In this document: positions 31,123 to 39,738 of the stretch, piece after piece
Numbering within the stretch: the first letter of the stretch is position 1
How the letters are laid out: every line of letters begins with the position of its first letter
NCBI RefSeq assembly: GCF_000308655.1
Contig: NZ_BAGC01000071.1
Coordinates: 1-64,000 of the forward strand
Source: Nocardia niigatensis NBRC 100131
GTDB lineage: Bacteria > Actinomycetota > Actinomycetes > Mycobacteriales > Mycobacteriaceae
Direction: 5' to 3'
DNA: 64,000 nt
Translations under genes and position numbers: made by a program
Notes under the pieces: generated by a model
What the model was told of the DNA's origin: nothing
Databases searched by the model: none
Seen by the model: only the letters and a program-made list of their open reading frames with translations

Positions 31123-32478
31123 CTACCCGACCAGATTCCGCGACTGCCGGACCAGACTCACGGTACGGCGGGCGAGATCGGAGATGCGGGTGTGGTCATA
31201 GCCGGCGACGGAGCTGTGGACGATGTCGTGGAACGGATCGGTCCAGTGGGCGGGGATGGCGGTGGCTCCGGTGAGGATGCCGGCCACCGAGCCGGCGGTC
31301 GCGCCATTGGAGCCGGTGTCCCAGCCCGCCTGCACGGTGAGGGCGACGGTGTGGGTGAAATCGCCTTCGCCCCAGAGCAGTCCGGCGGCGATGAGGCAGG
31401 CGTTGCCGATCGCGTGGACCCAGTTGTAGTGGGCGTGGCGGGTGTGGATAGCGGTGACGGCCGCGTCCCAGGACAGGCCGCGTTGGCGGTCGTCGGCGAC
31501 TTCGGCCAGGGCCAGGGCCAGCCGGGAGCGGGCGGGGATGACCGTGTGGGCGACGGTCAGGGCCTCGGCCGGGCCGGGGGCGGTGAAGGCGGCGGCGATC
31601 AGCGCGCCCGACCACATGGCGGCCCATAAACCGTTGCCCACGTGGGAGATCGAGGAATCGCGGGCCGCGGCCGCCGCCGCGCGGTGCGGCCGGCCGGGAT
31701 GCGTGTAGCCATGGATGTCGGCGCGGATGAGCGCGCCGATCCACTCCCGGTACGGGTTGCGGTAGGTGGCGGTGTCGGGCGGGGCGAAACCGTCGATGAG
31801 GTTGCGGTAGGCGACGCGTTCGGCGGTGTAGGTCTGCAGGAACGGCAGGCGCTCGAGCCAGAGGTCCGCGACGTCATCGGGGGTGAACGACTCTCCGCGC
31901 TGCTCCAGCAGGTGCAGGCCGAGAATCGGGTAGTCGACGTCGTCGTCGCGAGGACAGCCGTCGATGCGACCGAGAGTGGCTGTGCGCCAAGATCTTCGTC
32001 CGTTGTACTCCGGCGGGAGCGGATCGGCGAAGGGGACGTAGTCACGCAGCGGATAGGCGCCGTTGGACTCCAGATACCCGCGGATGCGCGCGGGCGTCCA
32101 GACGAACCCGTTCTCCAGGGGTTTGCCCAGCGTGCAGCCGATGCACCGGCCGAGCCAGCCGCCGTGGACACGGTCCAGCAGCTCCGCCTCGCCCAGCTCG
32201 GGTCTCGAATCCTGGTCGCTGTCAGGCCGATTCGCCGACCAGGGTGCGTCCACCCATTCGGTGTAGGGCCAGTCGGGTAGGCGCGGCGCCCGCTCGACCC
32301 GATCCAGGAGCCGCCAGCAGGCTCCCGGGAGCACCCGTTCGGTGTGCGTCAGATCGCGCACTTCCTCCGCGAAATCATCGACCGCGTAACCGGATTCGGC
32401 GCGCTGACACCATTCGTAGTACAGCAGGGCACGCGGATCGGCCTCATGATGGCCGAAGAAGGCCGACTCTATGGTCAC
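31123..32478 (-). CDS. ADP-ribosylglycohydrolase family protein
   Basis: A 451-residue protein of the ADP-ribosyl-(dinitrogen reductase) hydrolase type. Conserved ARH segments include the start of the fold at HGGWLGRCIGCTLGKPLENGF near 105, RDDDVDYPILGLHLL near 175 (the acidic metal-binding cluster), and GWDTGSNGATAGSVAGILTGATAIP near 395 (D-T-x-x-x-x-x-x-G). It would remove ADP-ribose from a protein or small molecule using Mg ions. The GTG start at 32478 overlaps the TGA of the upstream gene by three bases, so the two are translationally coupled. No ADP-ribosyltransferase is present in the window. Confidence 0.87.
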   Translation of the reverse strand: MTIESAFFGHHEADPRALLYYEWCQRAESGYAVDDFAEEVRDLTHTERVLPGACWRLLDRVERAPRLPDWPYTEWVDAPWSANRPDSDQDSRPELGEAELLDRVHGGWLGRCIGCTLGKPLENGFVWTPARIRGYLESNGAYPLRDYVPFADPLPPEYNGRRSWRTATLGRIDGCPRDDDVDYPILGLHLLEQRGESFTPDDVADLWLERLPFLQTYTAERVAYRNLIDGFAPPDTATYRNPYREWIGALIRADIHGYTHPGRPHRAAAAAARDSSISHVGNGLWAAMWSGALIAAAFTAPGPAEALTVAHTVIPARSRLALALAEVADDRQRGLSWDAAVTAIHTRHAHYNWVHAIGNACLIAAGLLWGEGDFTHTVALTVQAGWDTGSNGATAGSVAGILTGATAIPAHWTDPFHDIVHSSVAGYDHTRISDLARRTVSLVRQSRNLVG

Positions 32479-32921
32479 AACACCGCCTGGGTGGCCGCGA
32501 CCACCTCGGAGAGCAGGGGCAGGGATTCCTCACGCTGTGGCACGCGCGCCCACCAGCGGCCCTCGTGGGTGTGACGGCCGAATCCGGTGGGCAGGATGAC
32601 ATTACTGCGATGCGGGCCGATGTCGACGCTGTTGCGCTCGAGCAGCGCGAGGCATTCGTCGGAGGGGTAGCCGTCGAAGACCGCCAGGAAGGTGCGCCGG
32701 GGCGGCTTGTCGCGCACCAGCACCGGACCTGCCAGGCCACGACTGACCAGTTCGTCAAGGATCAAGGCCCCCAACGGTTCCGGCGTATTCAGTGCCGCGA
32801 TGGTGTCGACCAGCGGTAGGACCACGAAACCCGGTGTGGTCACATGCACGTGGGGGAGACCGAACAGGGAGCGGTACACACGCGCCCACTCCTGCGGGGT
32901 CGTCAGCTCGTCCAACCGCAC
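32475..32921 (-). CDS. Conserved small protein of unknown function, paralogue of 7093-7542
   Basis: A 148-residue soluble protein. The N-terminus (W-x-x-x-Y-R-x-LFGLPH), the LPTGFGRHTHEGRWW motif near 110 and a C-terminal PLLSEVVAATQ helix match the protein at 7093-7542 in order and spacing. Family unknown; no signal or membrane segment. It is coupled to the ADP-ribosylglycohydrolase gene by overlapping stop and start codons. The GTG at 32921 follows gaggggtgg; the open frame upstream is the repeat-rich intergenic sequence. A role in regulating or binding ADP-ribosylated or nucleotide substrates is only a guess from the neighbour. Confidence 0.75.
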   Translation of the reverse strand: MRLDELTTPQEWARVYRSLFGLPHVHVTTPGFVVLPLVDTIAALNTPEPLGALILDELVSRGLAGPVLVRDKPPRRTFLAVFDGYPSDECLALLERNSVDIGPHRSNVILPTGFGRHTHEGRWWARVPQREESLPLLSEVVAATQAVL

Positions 32922-33085
32922 CTTCCACCCCTCGTTCGTGCCCTGCTCCAACGACGGCGATGTCGACAGTCGGCGAAAGCCGACGAATTCAGTGAAAACC
33001 CGTACCCCACATCGCACCACCGGTTTGGGTGAATCGTTCGCAAACTGTGGAGAACTGGGTTTAATCGCCTCCGCTTCGCTCCGGC

Positions 33086-33190
33086 GGGTTCGCGGTTCGT
33101 GGCCCACCCGGTTCGCGACCCACCGGGTTCGTGGCCCACCCGGTTCGCGAACTACGGGGTTCGCGAACCACGGGGGTTGAGGGTTGAGGG
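33086..33190. repeat. Clustered direct repeats and palindromes in a 333-base gap
   Basis: A 24-base repeat (gttcgtggcccacccggttcgcga cut across 33095-33118 and 33127-33150) recurs at a 32-base spacing. The palindrome gttcgcgaac occurs at 33143-33152 and 33160-33169. Three gggttga units follow at about 33174-33194. The gap upstream of the universal stress gene holds no gene. Slippage-prone or regulator-binding DNA are both possible. Confidence 0.7.
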
Positions 33191-33254
33191 TTGGTGAGGG
33201 GTTCCGGGGGTAGCCTCGGGGGTACAGCCAGGCGTTCCTACCAGGAGGTTCGTC

Positions 33255-33743
33255 ATGCCCTGCGATTTGATGCTGATTGCCTACGACGGCTCCGAGAATG
33301 CCCGGCGGGCCGTCGAATACGCGGGACGGTTCCTGGCCGCGAACAGGGCCGTGGTGCTGACGGCGTGGGAGCCGATGGTGCGCCAGGCCGCGCGGTTGTC
33401 GGGGCTGTCCGGCGTGATGCAGCCGGAGTGGGTGACCGACGACGAAATAGAGGACGTCGCGCTGGTGGACGCCCGGAATATCAATGCCGAAGGCGTCCGG
33501 CTGGCCAAACTGGCGGGCCTGAACGCCGAGCCGCGCACCGCCGAGTGCACCACCACCATCTGGAACGCCATCGTCGAGATCGCCGACGAGCTGAACGTGG
33601 ACATCATCGTGGCGGGCACCCGCGGGGCCACCGGCATCCGGGCCCTCATGCATTCGAGCGTCGCCGACGCCGTGCTCAAGCACTGCCACCGGCCGGTGCT
33701 CATGGTGCCGCCGGGCCGCGAACCCGCCGAGAAACAGGCCTGA
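33255..33743 (+). CDS. Universal stress protein (UspA family)
   Basis: A 162-residue Usp: LMLIAYDGSENARRAVEYAG near 5 and the C-terminal nucleotide motif VAGTRGATGIRALMHSSVADAVLKHCHRPVLMVP. The ATP motif G-x2-G-x9-G-(S/T) has Ser for the third Gly, so ATP binding may be altered. A classic site (aggagg) lies 8 bases before the ATG. A single gene; the upstream gap carries the repeat cluster. Usp proteins act in dormancy and stress survival. Confidence 0.9.
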   Translation: MPCDLMLIAYDGSENARRAVEYAGRFLAANRAVVLTAWEPMVRQAARLSGLSGVMQPEWVTDDEIEDVALVDARNINAEGVRLAKLAGLNAEPRTAECTTTIWNAIVEIADELNVDIIVAGTRGATGIRALMHSSVADAVLKHCHRPVLMVPPGREPAEKQA

Positions 33744-33912
33744 CGTCGCAAAACCCGGTCCGGCCGCGGCCCCCCGCCCCGGCCCGGCCCGGCCTATTGC
33801 GGGAAAGATGCTGGGCCGCACCGGCATACCCCGTACCGGCCCCGCGACCCGGTGAGAGATGCGTCGCTCTGCGGCCCGGACCGCCGGGACGCGGGGCTAT
33901 GGTCGAACCATC

Positions 33913-35025
33913 ATGGACGGATTTCTGCTCGCGACGCCGGACGGGGTCGTACGCACCTCGGGCGCCCGCGCCGCCTACGACTCGGCGGCCGCCGCGAGTT
34001 CGGCGCTGCGATCCGGGTCGGCCGAGCTGATCGTGGGCGCGCTGCCCTTCGATCCGCGCCGTCCCGCCGCCCTGGTGGCGCCCGAACAGGCGGCGCACAC
34101 CGCCGGACCGTGGCGCCCGGCCGCCCTGCCGGACCTGCCGCAGGTACGGGTCGTCTCCGAAATACCCAGTGCCGCAGAGCATGTCGCCCGGGTAACGAAA
34201 CTCGTGGAGCAGCTGGGGGATCCGGCACAGCCGCTGCGCAAGGTGGTGGCGGCCCGATCGCTGCTGGCCGAGGCGCAGGCCGCGCTGGAACCCGAGGTGG
34301 TCGCCGCGCACCTGGTGACCCGGCATCCGCGCGCCGCCGTGTACGCCGTCGACCTGTCGGCGGCGGGCCGTCCCGGCGACACGCTGCTGGGCGCGACCCC
34401 CGAGATGCTGATCTCCCGGCAGGGCCGCACGGTCACCCTGCACCCGCTGGCCGGCACCCTGCCCCGGCTCGCCGATCCGGAGGCGGACGCGGCCCAAGCC
34501 CGGGATTTGCTGGCCAGCACCAAGAATCGCGACGAGCACGCCTACGTCATCGACTGGATCCGCGAACTGCTGACCCCCGTCTGCACCGAGCTGACCATCC
34601 CCGACGGGCCCGAACTGCTCTCCACCCCCGAGGTCTGGCACCTGGCCACCCGCATCCGCGGCGTGCTGCGCGACCCGGCCACCACCGCCCTGGACCTCGC
34701 GGTGCTGCTGCATCCGACGCCCGCCGTCTGCGGCACCCCCACCGCCCTGGCCCTGGACGCCATCGCCGATCTGGAGGGCGACCGCGGCTTCTACGGCGGC
34801 GCGGTCGGCTGGTGCGACGCCGCCGGGGACGGCGACTGGTTCGTCGCCATCCGCTGCGCCGAACTCGCCGCCGACGGCCGCTCGCTGCGCGCCTTCGGCG
34901 GGGGCGGCATCGTCGCCGCCTCCGACCCGCGCACCGAACTCCACGAAACGACCGTCAAACTCCGCACTTTCCTGGGCGGGCTCACCCGCCTCCCCGAGAC
35001 TTATGCGCACGGCTGGGAGCCGTAA
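33913..35025 (+). CDS. entC: Isochorismate synthase
   Basis: A 370-residue chorismate-utilising enzyme. The C-terminal catalytic half shows GATPEMLISRQGRTVTLHPLAGTLPR near 165, KNRDEHAYVIDWIRELL near 200, LHPTPAVCGTP near 275 and FYGGAVGWCDAAGDGDWFVAIRCAEL near 295. These are the residues that distinguish isochorismate/salicylate synthases. It feeds siderophore (mycobactin/nocobactin-like) or menaquinone synthesis. The ATG at 33913 gives the family length; there is no strong ribosome site. Its last codons overlap repeat copy C. No other siderophore genes are nearby. Confidence 0.9.
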   Translation: MDGFLLATPDGVVRTSGARAAYDSAAAASSALRSGSAELIVGALPFDPRRPAALVAPEQAAHTAGPWRPAALPDLPQVRVVSEIPSAAEHVARVTKLVEQLGDPAQPLRKVVAARSLLAEAQAALEPEVVAAHLVTRHPRAAVYAVDLSAAGRPGDTLLGATPEMLISRQGRTVTLHPLAGTLPRLADPEADAAQARDLLASTKNRDEHAYVIDWIRELLTPVCTELTIPDGPELLSTPEVWHLATRIRGVLRDPATTALDLAVLLHPTPAVCGTPTALALDAIADLEGDRGFYGGAVGWCDAAGDGDWFVAIRCAELAADGRSLRAFGGGGIVAASDPRTELHETTVKLRTFLGGLTRLPETYAHGWEP

Positions 35026-35108
35026 GCGCCGAGCACGCGTGCCGGCGGTTGGGAGCCGAACCCGTTCTGGAGGTCCCCTGCGAGTTACCCCGACAAATCG
35101 GTCGCCAA
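34989..35108 (+). repeat. Dispersed intergenic repeat, copy C, overlapping the entC end
   Basis: The left end gcctccccgagactt is identical to copy A, and the gcgtgccggcgg, gccgaac and cgagttaccccgac blocks occur in the same order. The first 37 bases code for the last residues of EntC. The region 35026-35218 otherwise holds nothing recognisable. Confidence 0.65.
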
Positions 35109-35218
35109 CAGCGCATACGACAACATGCGCGCCGAAGGCACAGGGTTGCGGGGAGCCCGCGGGCAAAACCTGCTAGGTTGGCCCGGTTACGCATGCGTCC
35201 GATGTTGGGAGTACCGCG

Positions 35219-35389
35219 ATGAAGTTTGCCGTTCCTGGTGCAGCGAGTGCTGTCGGTGGAGCCCTGGTCGGGCTGGCGGCGGTCCTGATCATCACAATGG
35301 CGGCTTCGCAGGACAAGCGGCCCGAAATCGACCGCAGCGGCGAAGCGTCCTCGTCGCTATTGAACAACGTTGAGTACGGCTCACGCTGA
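35219..35389 (+). CDS. DUF2613 family small membrane/secreted protein
   Basis: A 56-residue protein with one hydrophobic segment (about residues 8-30: AASAVGGALVGLAAVLIITM) and a short polar tail. In mycobacteria the homologue Rv0236A also precedes the aftD gene. It begins after a gggagt site. Its stop lies 20 bases inside aftD, so translation of the two is probably coupled. The function is unknown; a small partner of AftD is inference from position. Confidence 0.8.
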   Translation: MKFAVPGAASAVGGALVGLAAVLIITMAASQDKRPEIDRSGEASSSLLNNVEYGSR

Positions 35390-38300
35390 CCGGACGACCT
35401 CCGAACCAGGCCAACCCGAAGACTCACAGTCCGATGTGACCGGTCCGGGCGAGGACCGGTCTCCGACGACGCTTCAGGACGACGCCGCACCGCTGGGCCG
35501 CCGCTGGCTGCTCGGCAGTGTCCTCGCCGCCTTCCTGCTGACCTTTCTGCAGGCGCCCGGACAGACCGTCGCCGATACCAAATACGATCTGGCGCAGAAT
35601 CCGCTGGGCTTTCTCGCCCGCGCCTCCCATCTGTGGAGCAGCCAGGCCCCGATGGGGCAGGTGCAGAACCAGGCCTACGGCTACTTCTTCCCGCACGGCG
35701 CGTTCTTCTCGCTCGGACACGTGCTCGGCCTGCCCGGCTGGGTGACCCAGCGGATCTGGTGGGCGCTGCTGCTGCTCGCGGGATTCTGGGGGATCATCCG
35801 GCTCTGCGAGACGCTCGGCATCGGCAGCCGGGGCTCGCGAGTGATCGCGGCGGTCGCCTTCGCGCTGTCGCCGCGCGTGCTCACCACCCTCGGCTCGATC
35901 TCCTCGGAGACGCTGCCGATGATGCTGGCCCCGTGGGTGCTGCTGGCCCCCGCCGCGCTCGGCGTTGCGATGAAGCGGCCGGCCGGGAATTCCACAGCCC
36001 CCGGCGAGAAGTCCACCGCCCGTGACCGACCACCGCGGCACGGGATGGCCACCCCCGCCGGCAGCGCTCTCGCCCTCGCCCTGATGGGTTCGGTGAACGC
36101 GGTGGCGACGGTCGCCGCGTTCCTGCCCGCTGCGTTGTGGTGGCTGTCCTACAAGCCGAATCGCGCCTGGTGGCGGTTCACCCGCGCCTGGATCCCGCTG
36201 CTGATGCTGGGCACCTTCTGGTGGGTGGTGCCACTGCTGTTGCTGGGCAAGGTGAGTCCCCCGTTCCTGGACTACATCGAATCGTCGGGAGTGACGACGC
36301 AGTGGGCCTCGCTGGGCGAGGTGCTGCGCGGCACCGACAGCTGGACCCCGTTCGTCTCTCCGGAACGCATCGCGGGCGCGGTGCTGGTGACCCAGCCCGC
36401 GGCGGTACTGGCCACCGGCCTGCTGGCCGCGGCGGGCATGGCCGGGCTGGCCATGCGGTCCATGCCGAATCGCGGCCGGCTGGCGCTGATCCTGATCGTC
36501 GGATTGGTCGGCATCTGCGCGGGATACGCGGGTGAGCTGGGCGGCCCGTTCGCCGAGCAGGTGCGGGTGTTCCTGGACTCCGGCGGCGCGCCGCTGCGCA
36601 ATGTGCACAAGCTGGAGCCGCTCATCCGGCTGCCGCTGGTGCTCGGGCTGGCGCAGCTGCTGGGCCGGGTGCCGCTGCCCGCGTCGGTGCCGATGCCGGT
36701 GTGGCGCAAGGCCTTCGCGCATCCGGAGCGCGACCGCATGGTGGCGGTCGCCGCGCTCATCCTGACGGCGCTCGCGCTGTCGACCTCACTGGCCTGGACC
36801 GGCAAGCTCGCGCCGCGCGGCAGCTACGACCGGGTGCCGGCGTACTGGCAGCAGACCGCGGACTGGCTGGCGCACAACGCCTCCGACACCCGCGCGCTGG
36901 TGGTGCCGGGTGCGCCGTTCGGCAGCCAGATATGGGGCCTGACCCGCGACGAGCCGCTGCAGGCGCTGGCGAGCACCCCGTGGGCGGTGCGGGACTCGGT
37001 GCCGCTCAACCCGCCCGGCGCCATCCGCGCCATGGATTCGGTGCAGCGGCTGATCGCCGACGGGCGGCCGTCGGCGGGGCTGGCGGCGACGTTGGCCGGG
37101 CAGGGCATCGGAATCCTGGTGCTGCGCAACGACCTCGACCCGGAGACCTCCCGCTCCACTCGGCCGATGCTGGCCCACCGCGCGATCGAGGGCTCGCCCG
37201 GGCTCACGAAGGTCGCCCAGTTCGGGGATCCGCTGGAGACCGGCAAGGTCCAGGGGCTGGTCGCGGATGGCGACCTGCGCCCCGACTACCCGGCGATCGA
37301 GATCTACCGCGTCGAGCCGACCGTGCCCGGCATGCCCGCGCAGGTGCGCAGCGGCGTCGGCGCGCCGAGTTCGTTCCCGGGGGCGTTCACCGTCCCGCTG
37401 GACAGCGTGCCGGTGATCCAGGGCGGTCCCGAGGTGGTGGAACGGTTGCGCCGCAATCCCGCCGGGCCCGCCGGGCCGACGGTGCTGGCCGCCGACGCCG
37501 CGGCCGCGGGACTGCCGGTGGACGGGGTCACCATCACCGACACACCGATGGATCGCGAGACCGACTTCGGGCGCGTCGACAACCACGACTCGGCGCTGCG
37601 GTCCCCGGGCGATGCCCGCCGCACCCACAATCTGGTGCCCGACTACCAGGTGCCCGGCGCGCGGCTGGTGGAGGGCGAATGGTCCGGCGCGACCGTCACC
37701 GCCTCCAGTTCCGCCGGGGACGCCACCCAGCTGGGCGGGGCCGCACCCGGCAGCTCGACCGCGACCGTGGTGGACGGCGATCCCGCCACCGCGTGGATCA
37801 GCAATGGCGCCGAACACGCTGTCGGCCAATGGCTCCGGCTGGATCTGGACAAGCCGGTCAGCTCCGCGGTGCTGCACCTGACCACCAGCGCCGCCGCCAT
37901 CGGCAGCCCGGTGAAGTGGGTGGAGGTGGCGACCGCCAAGGGCACGGTGGCGGCCCGCATCACCGAACCCGGTACGCCGGTGGCGATCTCGCTGCCGCCG
38001 GGGCGCACCGACTGGGTCGAGATCACCGCGGTGCACACCGAGGACGGCAGTGCCGGCGGCCAATTCGGGATCAGCGAGCTGAGCCTCGACGACTACGCCG
38101 ACCGCGACAACCCGGTCACCGTGCGCATCCGGCACCGCACCGTGCTGCCGCCCGCCCCCGCCGGCGCGCAGGTGCGCGGCTGGGACCTGGGACAGGAATT
38201 CCCGGGCCGCAGCGCCTGCTTCGACTCCCCCGACCGCGTCCGGTGCAGCAAGGGCCTGGCCCTGGCCGCCGAGGAGCCGGGGCTGTTCGAACGCACCCTG

Positions 38301-39707
38301 CAGGTGCCGCAGCCGGTCACGGTGTCCCCCGGCCTGACCGTGCACACCCGCCCCGGCCCCGCGCTGGAGGCCCTGCTCACCGATCCGGACCGGCCCATCG
38401 CCCGCGGCCGCGCCGATATCGCCGACCCGCGCGGCTCCGCCCTCGCCGCCACCGACGGGGACCCGCGCACGAGCTGGATCGCGCCGGAGACCACCGTCCG
38501 CGACCCGGCGGGCCCCAAACCCACACTCACCATCGAACTCCCGGCCCCGGCGCTGGTGACCGGGCTGGAGGTGACGCCCGCGCAGGGCGACCTGCCCGCG
38601 CACCCCACTTCCGTCTCGGTGAACCTCGGTGACGGCCCGCAGGTGCGGACCGTGAATCCGGACTCCGGTACCACCAGCCGGATCGACCTGCACCCCTATG
38701 TCACCGACCGTATCGAGGTCAGCATCCAGACCTGGGACGGCGTACTCGACCGCACCGCACTGGGTTTCGCACAGGAGCAACCGCCCGGCCTCGCCGAGGT
38801 GAACGTGCTGGGCCCCGATTATCCGGCCCCCGCCGACCCCGACCGGCTGATCACCATCGACTGCGCGCACGGGCCCACCATCGCCGCGGCCGGCCGCACC
38901 CTGCACACCACCGTCACCGGGACCGCCGCCGAATTGCGTTCCGGCGCACCGCTGCCCGCCACCGTGTGCGCGAGCGACGAGAACACCGGCGGCGACGCGG
39001 CGGATACCGGCTTCGACTTCTCCTCCGGCCGTGTGGATGTCGCGGTCGCGCCGACCGACCTGTTCACCGTCGACGAGTTGCGCCTGGACCGCACGCCGCC
39101 GCTCGCGCCCGTGGCCGATCCGAACGGCAGCGCGGGCCCGCAGGTGCTGGTGCTGCCGCTGAGCACGAATGTCGGATGGCAGGCGAAGTCCGCCGATGGC
39201 GCCGTGCTGAAACCCGTGGTGATCAACGGCTGGCAGCAGGCGTGGCTGGTGCCGACCGGAACCAGGGGCCCGATCACCGTGGCCTTCCCCACCGACCGCT
39301 GGTACCGCCTGGCCATCTTCGGCGGCCTGCTGTTGCTGATTCCGCTGATCGCGCTGGCGATCCGAGGGGCCCGCTCCCCCGTCCGCGACGACGGGCCGCC
39401 GCCGCGCACCTGGCGCAGTCGCACCGTCGCCGGGCTGGGTCTGGCCGCCGGAGCCGGGCTGATCGCCGGGCCGGTCGCCCTGGTGATCACCCTGTTCGGC
39501 CTGGTCGCCGGCCATCTCCGGCCGCGCGTCCTGCCGCGGATGCTGGTGGCGATCGCGGCCGGCGGTACCACGATCTGCGCGGCCGCACTGTCGACCGGTC
39601 CCTGGCGTTCGCTGGAGGGCTACGCCGGCGGTTCGCTGTGGGTGCAGTTCCCGGCGCTGGTCGCGGTGATCGCGGTGGGGATCGCGGCCTTGCCGCCGCG
39701 TCGCTGA
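35370..39707 (+). CDS. aftD: Alpha-(1->3)-arabinofuranosyltransferase AftD
   Basis: A 1445-residue membrane glycosyltransferase of the GT-C type. N-terminal membrane helices (about 45-500) carry the family segment DTKYDLAQNPLGFLARASHLWSS near 65. Large extracytoplasmic domains of beta-rich, F5/8-type carbohydrate-binding character follow. A C-terminal helix group lies at about 1310-1445. AftD adds arabinofuranose to arabinogalactan and lipoarabinomannan from decaprenyl-phosphoryl-arabinose. The TTG start overlaps the small gene before it; GTG at 35434 is an alternative. It is the first large gene of the envelope block. Confidence 0.93.
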   Translation: MSTAHADRTTSEPGQPEDSQSDVTGPGEDRSPTTLQDDAAPLGRRWLLGSVLAAFLLTFLQAPGQTVADTKYDLAQNPLGFLARASHLWSSQAPMGQVQNQAYGYFFPHGAFFSLGHVLGLPGWVTQRIWWALLLLAGFWGIIRLCETLGIGSRGSRVIAAVAFALSPRVLTTLGSISSETLPMMLAPWVLLAPAALGVAMKRPAGNSTAPGEKSTARDRPPRHGMATPAGSALALALMGSVNAVATVAAFLPAALWWLSYKPNRAWWRFTRAWIPLLMLGTFWWVVPLLLLGKVSPPFLDYIESSGVTTQWASLGEVLRGTDSWTPFVSPERIAGAVLVTQPAAVLATGLLAAAGMAGLAMRSMPNRGRLALILIVGLVGICAGYAGELGGPFAEQVRVFLDSGGAPLRNVHKLEPLIRLPLVLGLAQLLGRVPLPASVPMPVWRKAFAHPERDRMVAVAALILTALALSTSLAWTGKLAPRGSYDRVPAYWQQTADWLAHNASDTRALVVPGAPFGSQIWGLTRDEPLQALASTPWAVRDSVPLNPPGAIRAMDSVQRLIADGRPSAGLAATLAGQGIGILVLRNDLDPETSRSTRPMLAHRAIEGSPGLTKVAQFGDPLETGKVQGLVADGDLRPDYPAIEIYRVEPTVPGMPAQVRSGVGAPSSFPGAFTVPLDSVPVIQGGPEVVERLRRNPAGPAGPTVLAADAAAAGLPVDGVTITDTPMDRETDFGRVDNHDSALRSPGDARRTHNLVPDYQVPGARLVEGEWSGATVTASSSAGDATQLGGAAPGSSTATVVDGDPATAWISNGAEHAVGQWLRLDLDKPVSSAVLHLTTSAAAIGSPVKWVEVATAKGTVAARITEPGTPVAISLPPGRTDWVEITAVHTEDGSAGGQFGISELSLDDYADRDNPVTVRIRHRTVLPPAPAGAQVRGWDLGQEFPGRSACFDSPDRVRCSKGLALAAEEPGLFERTLQVPQPVTVSPGLTVHTRPGPALEALLTDPDRPIARGRADIADPRGSALAATDGDPRTSWIAPETTVRDPAGPKPTLTIELPAPALVTGLEVTPAQGDLPAHPTSVSVNLGDGPQVRTVNPDSGTTSRIDLHPYVTDRIEVSIQTWDGVLDRTALGFAQEQPPGLAEVNVLGPDYPAPADPDRLITIDCAHGPTIAAAGRTLHTTVTGTAAELRSGAPLPATVCASDENTGGDAADTGFDFSSGRVDVAVAPTDLFTVDELRLDRTPPLAPVADPNGSAGPQVLVLPLSTNVGWQAKSADGAVLKPVVINGWQQAWLVPTGTRGPITVAFPTDRWYRLAIFGGLLLLIPLIALAIRGARSPVRDDGPPPRTWRSRTVAGLGLAAGAGLIAGPVALVITLFGLVAGHLRPRVLPRMLVAIAAGGTTICAAALSTGPWRSLEGYAGGSLWVQFPALVAVIAVGIAALPPRR

Positions 39708-39738
39708 GCCTCGCCGCGGGGTCGAATCACGCTGCCGC

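Noticed and set aside
33086..33190. A CRISPR array in the repeat cluster
   Set aside because: Only two 24-base copies with an 8-base gap and irregular units; no cas genes in the window.
34989..35108. Repeat copy C as a terminator of entC
   Set aside because: No stable T-tailed hairpin is present, and the alignment with copies A and D explains the sequence better.
36786..39515. A 909-codon minus-strand open frame opposite aftD
   Set aside because: It is a shadow of the aftD coding strand and shows no domain or ribosome site.
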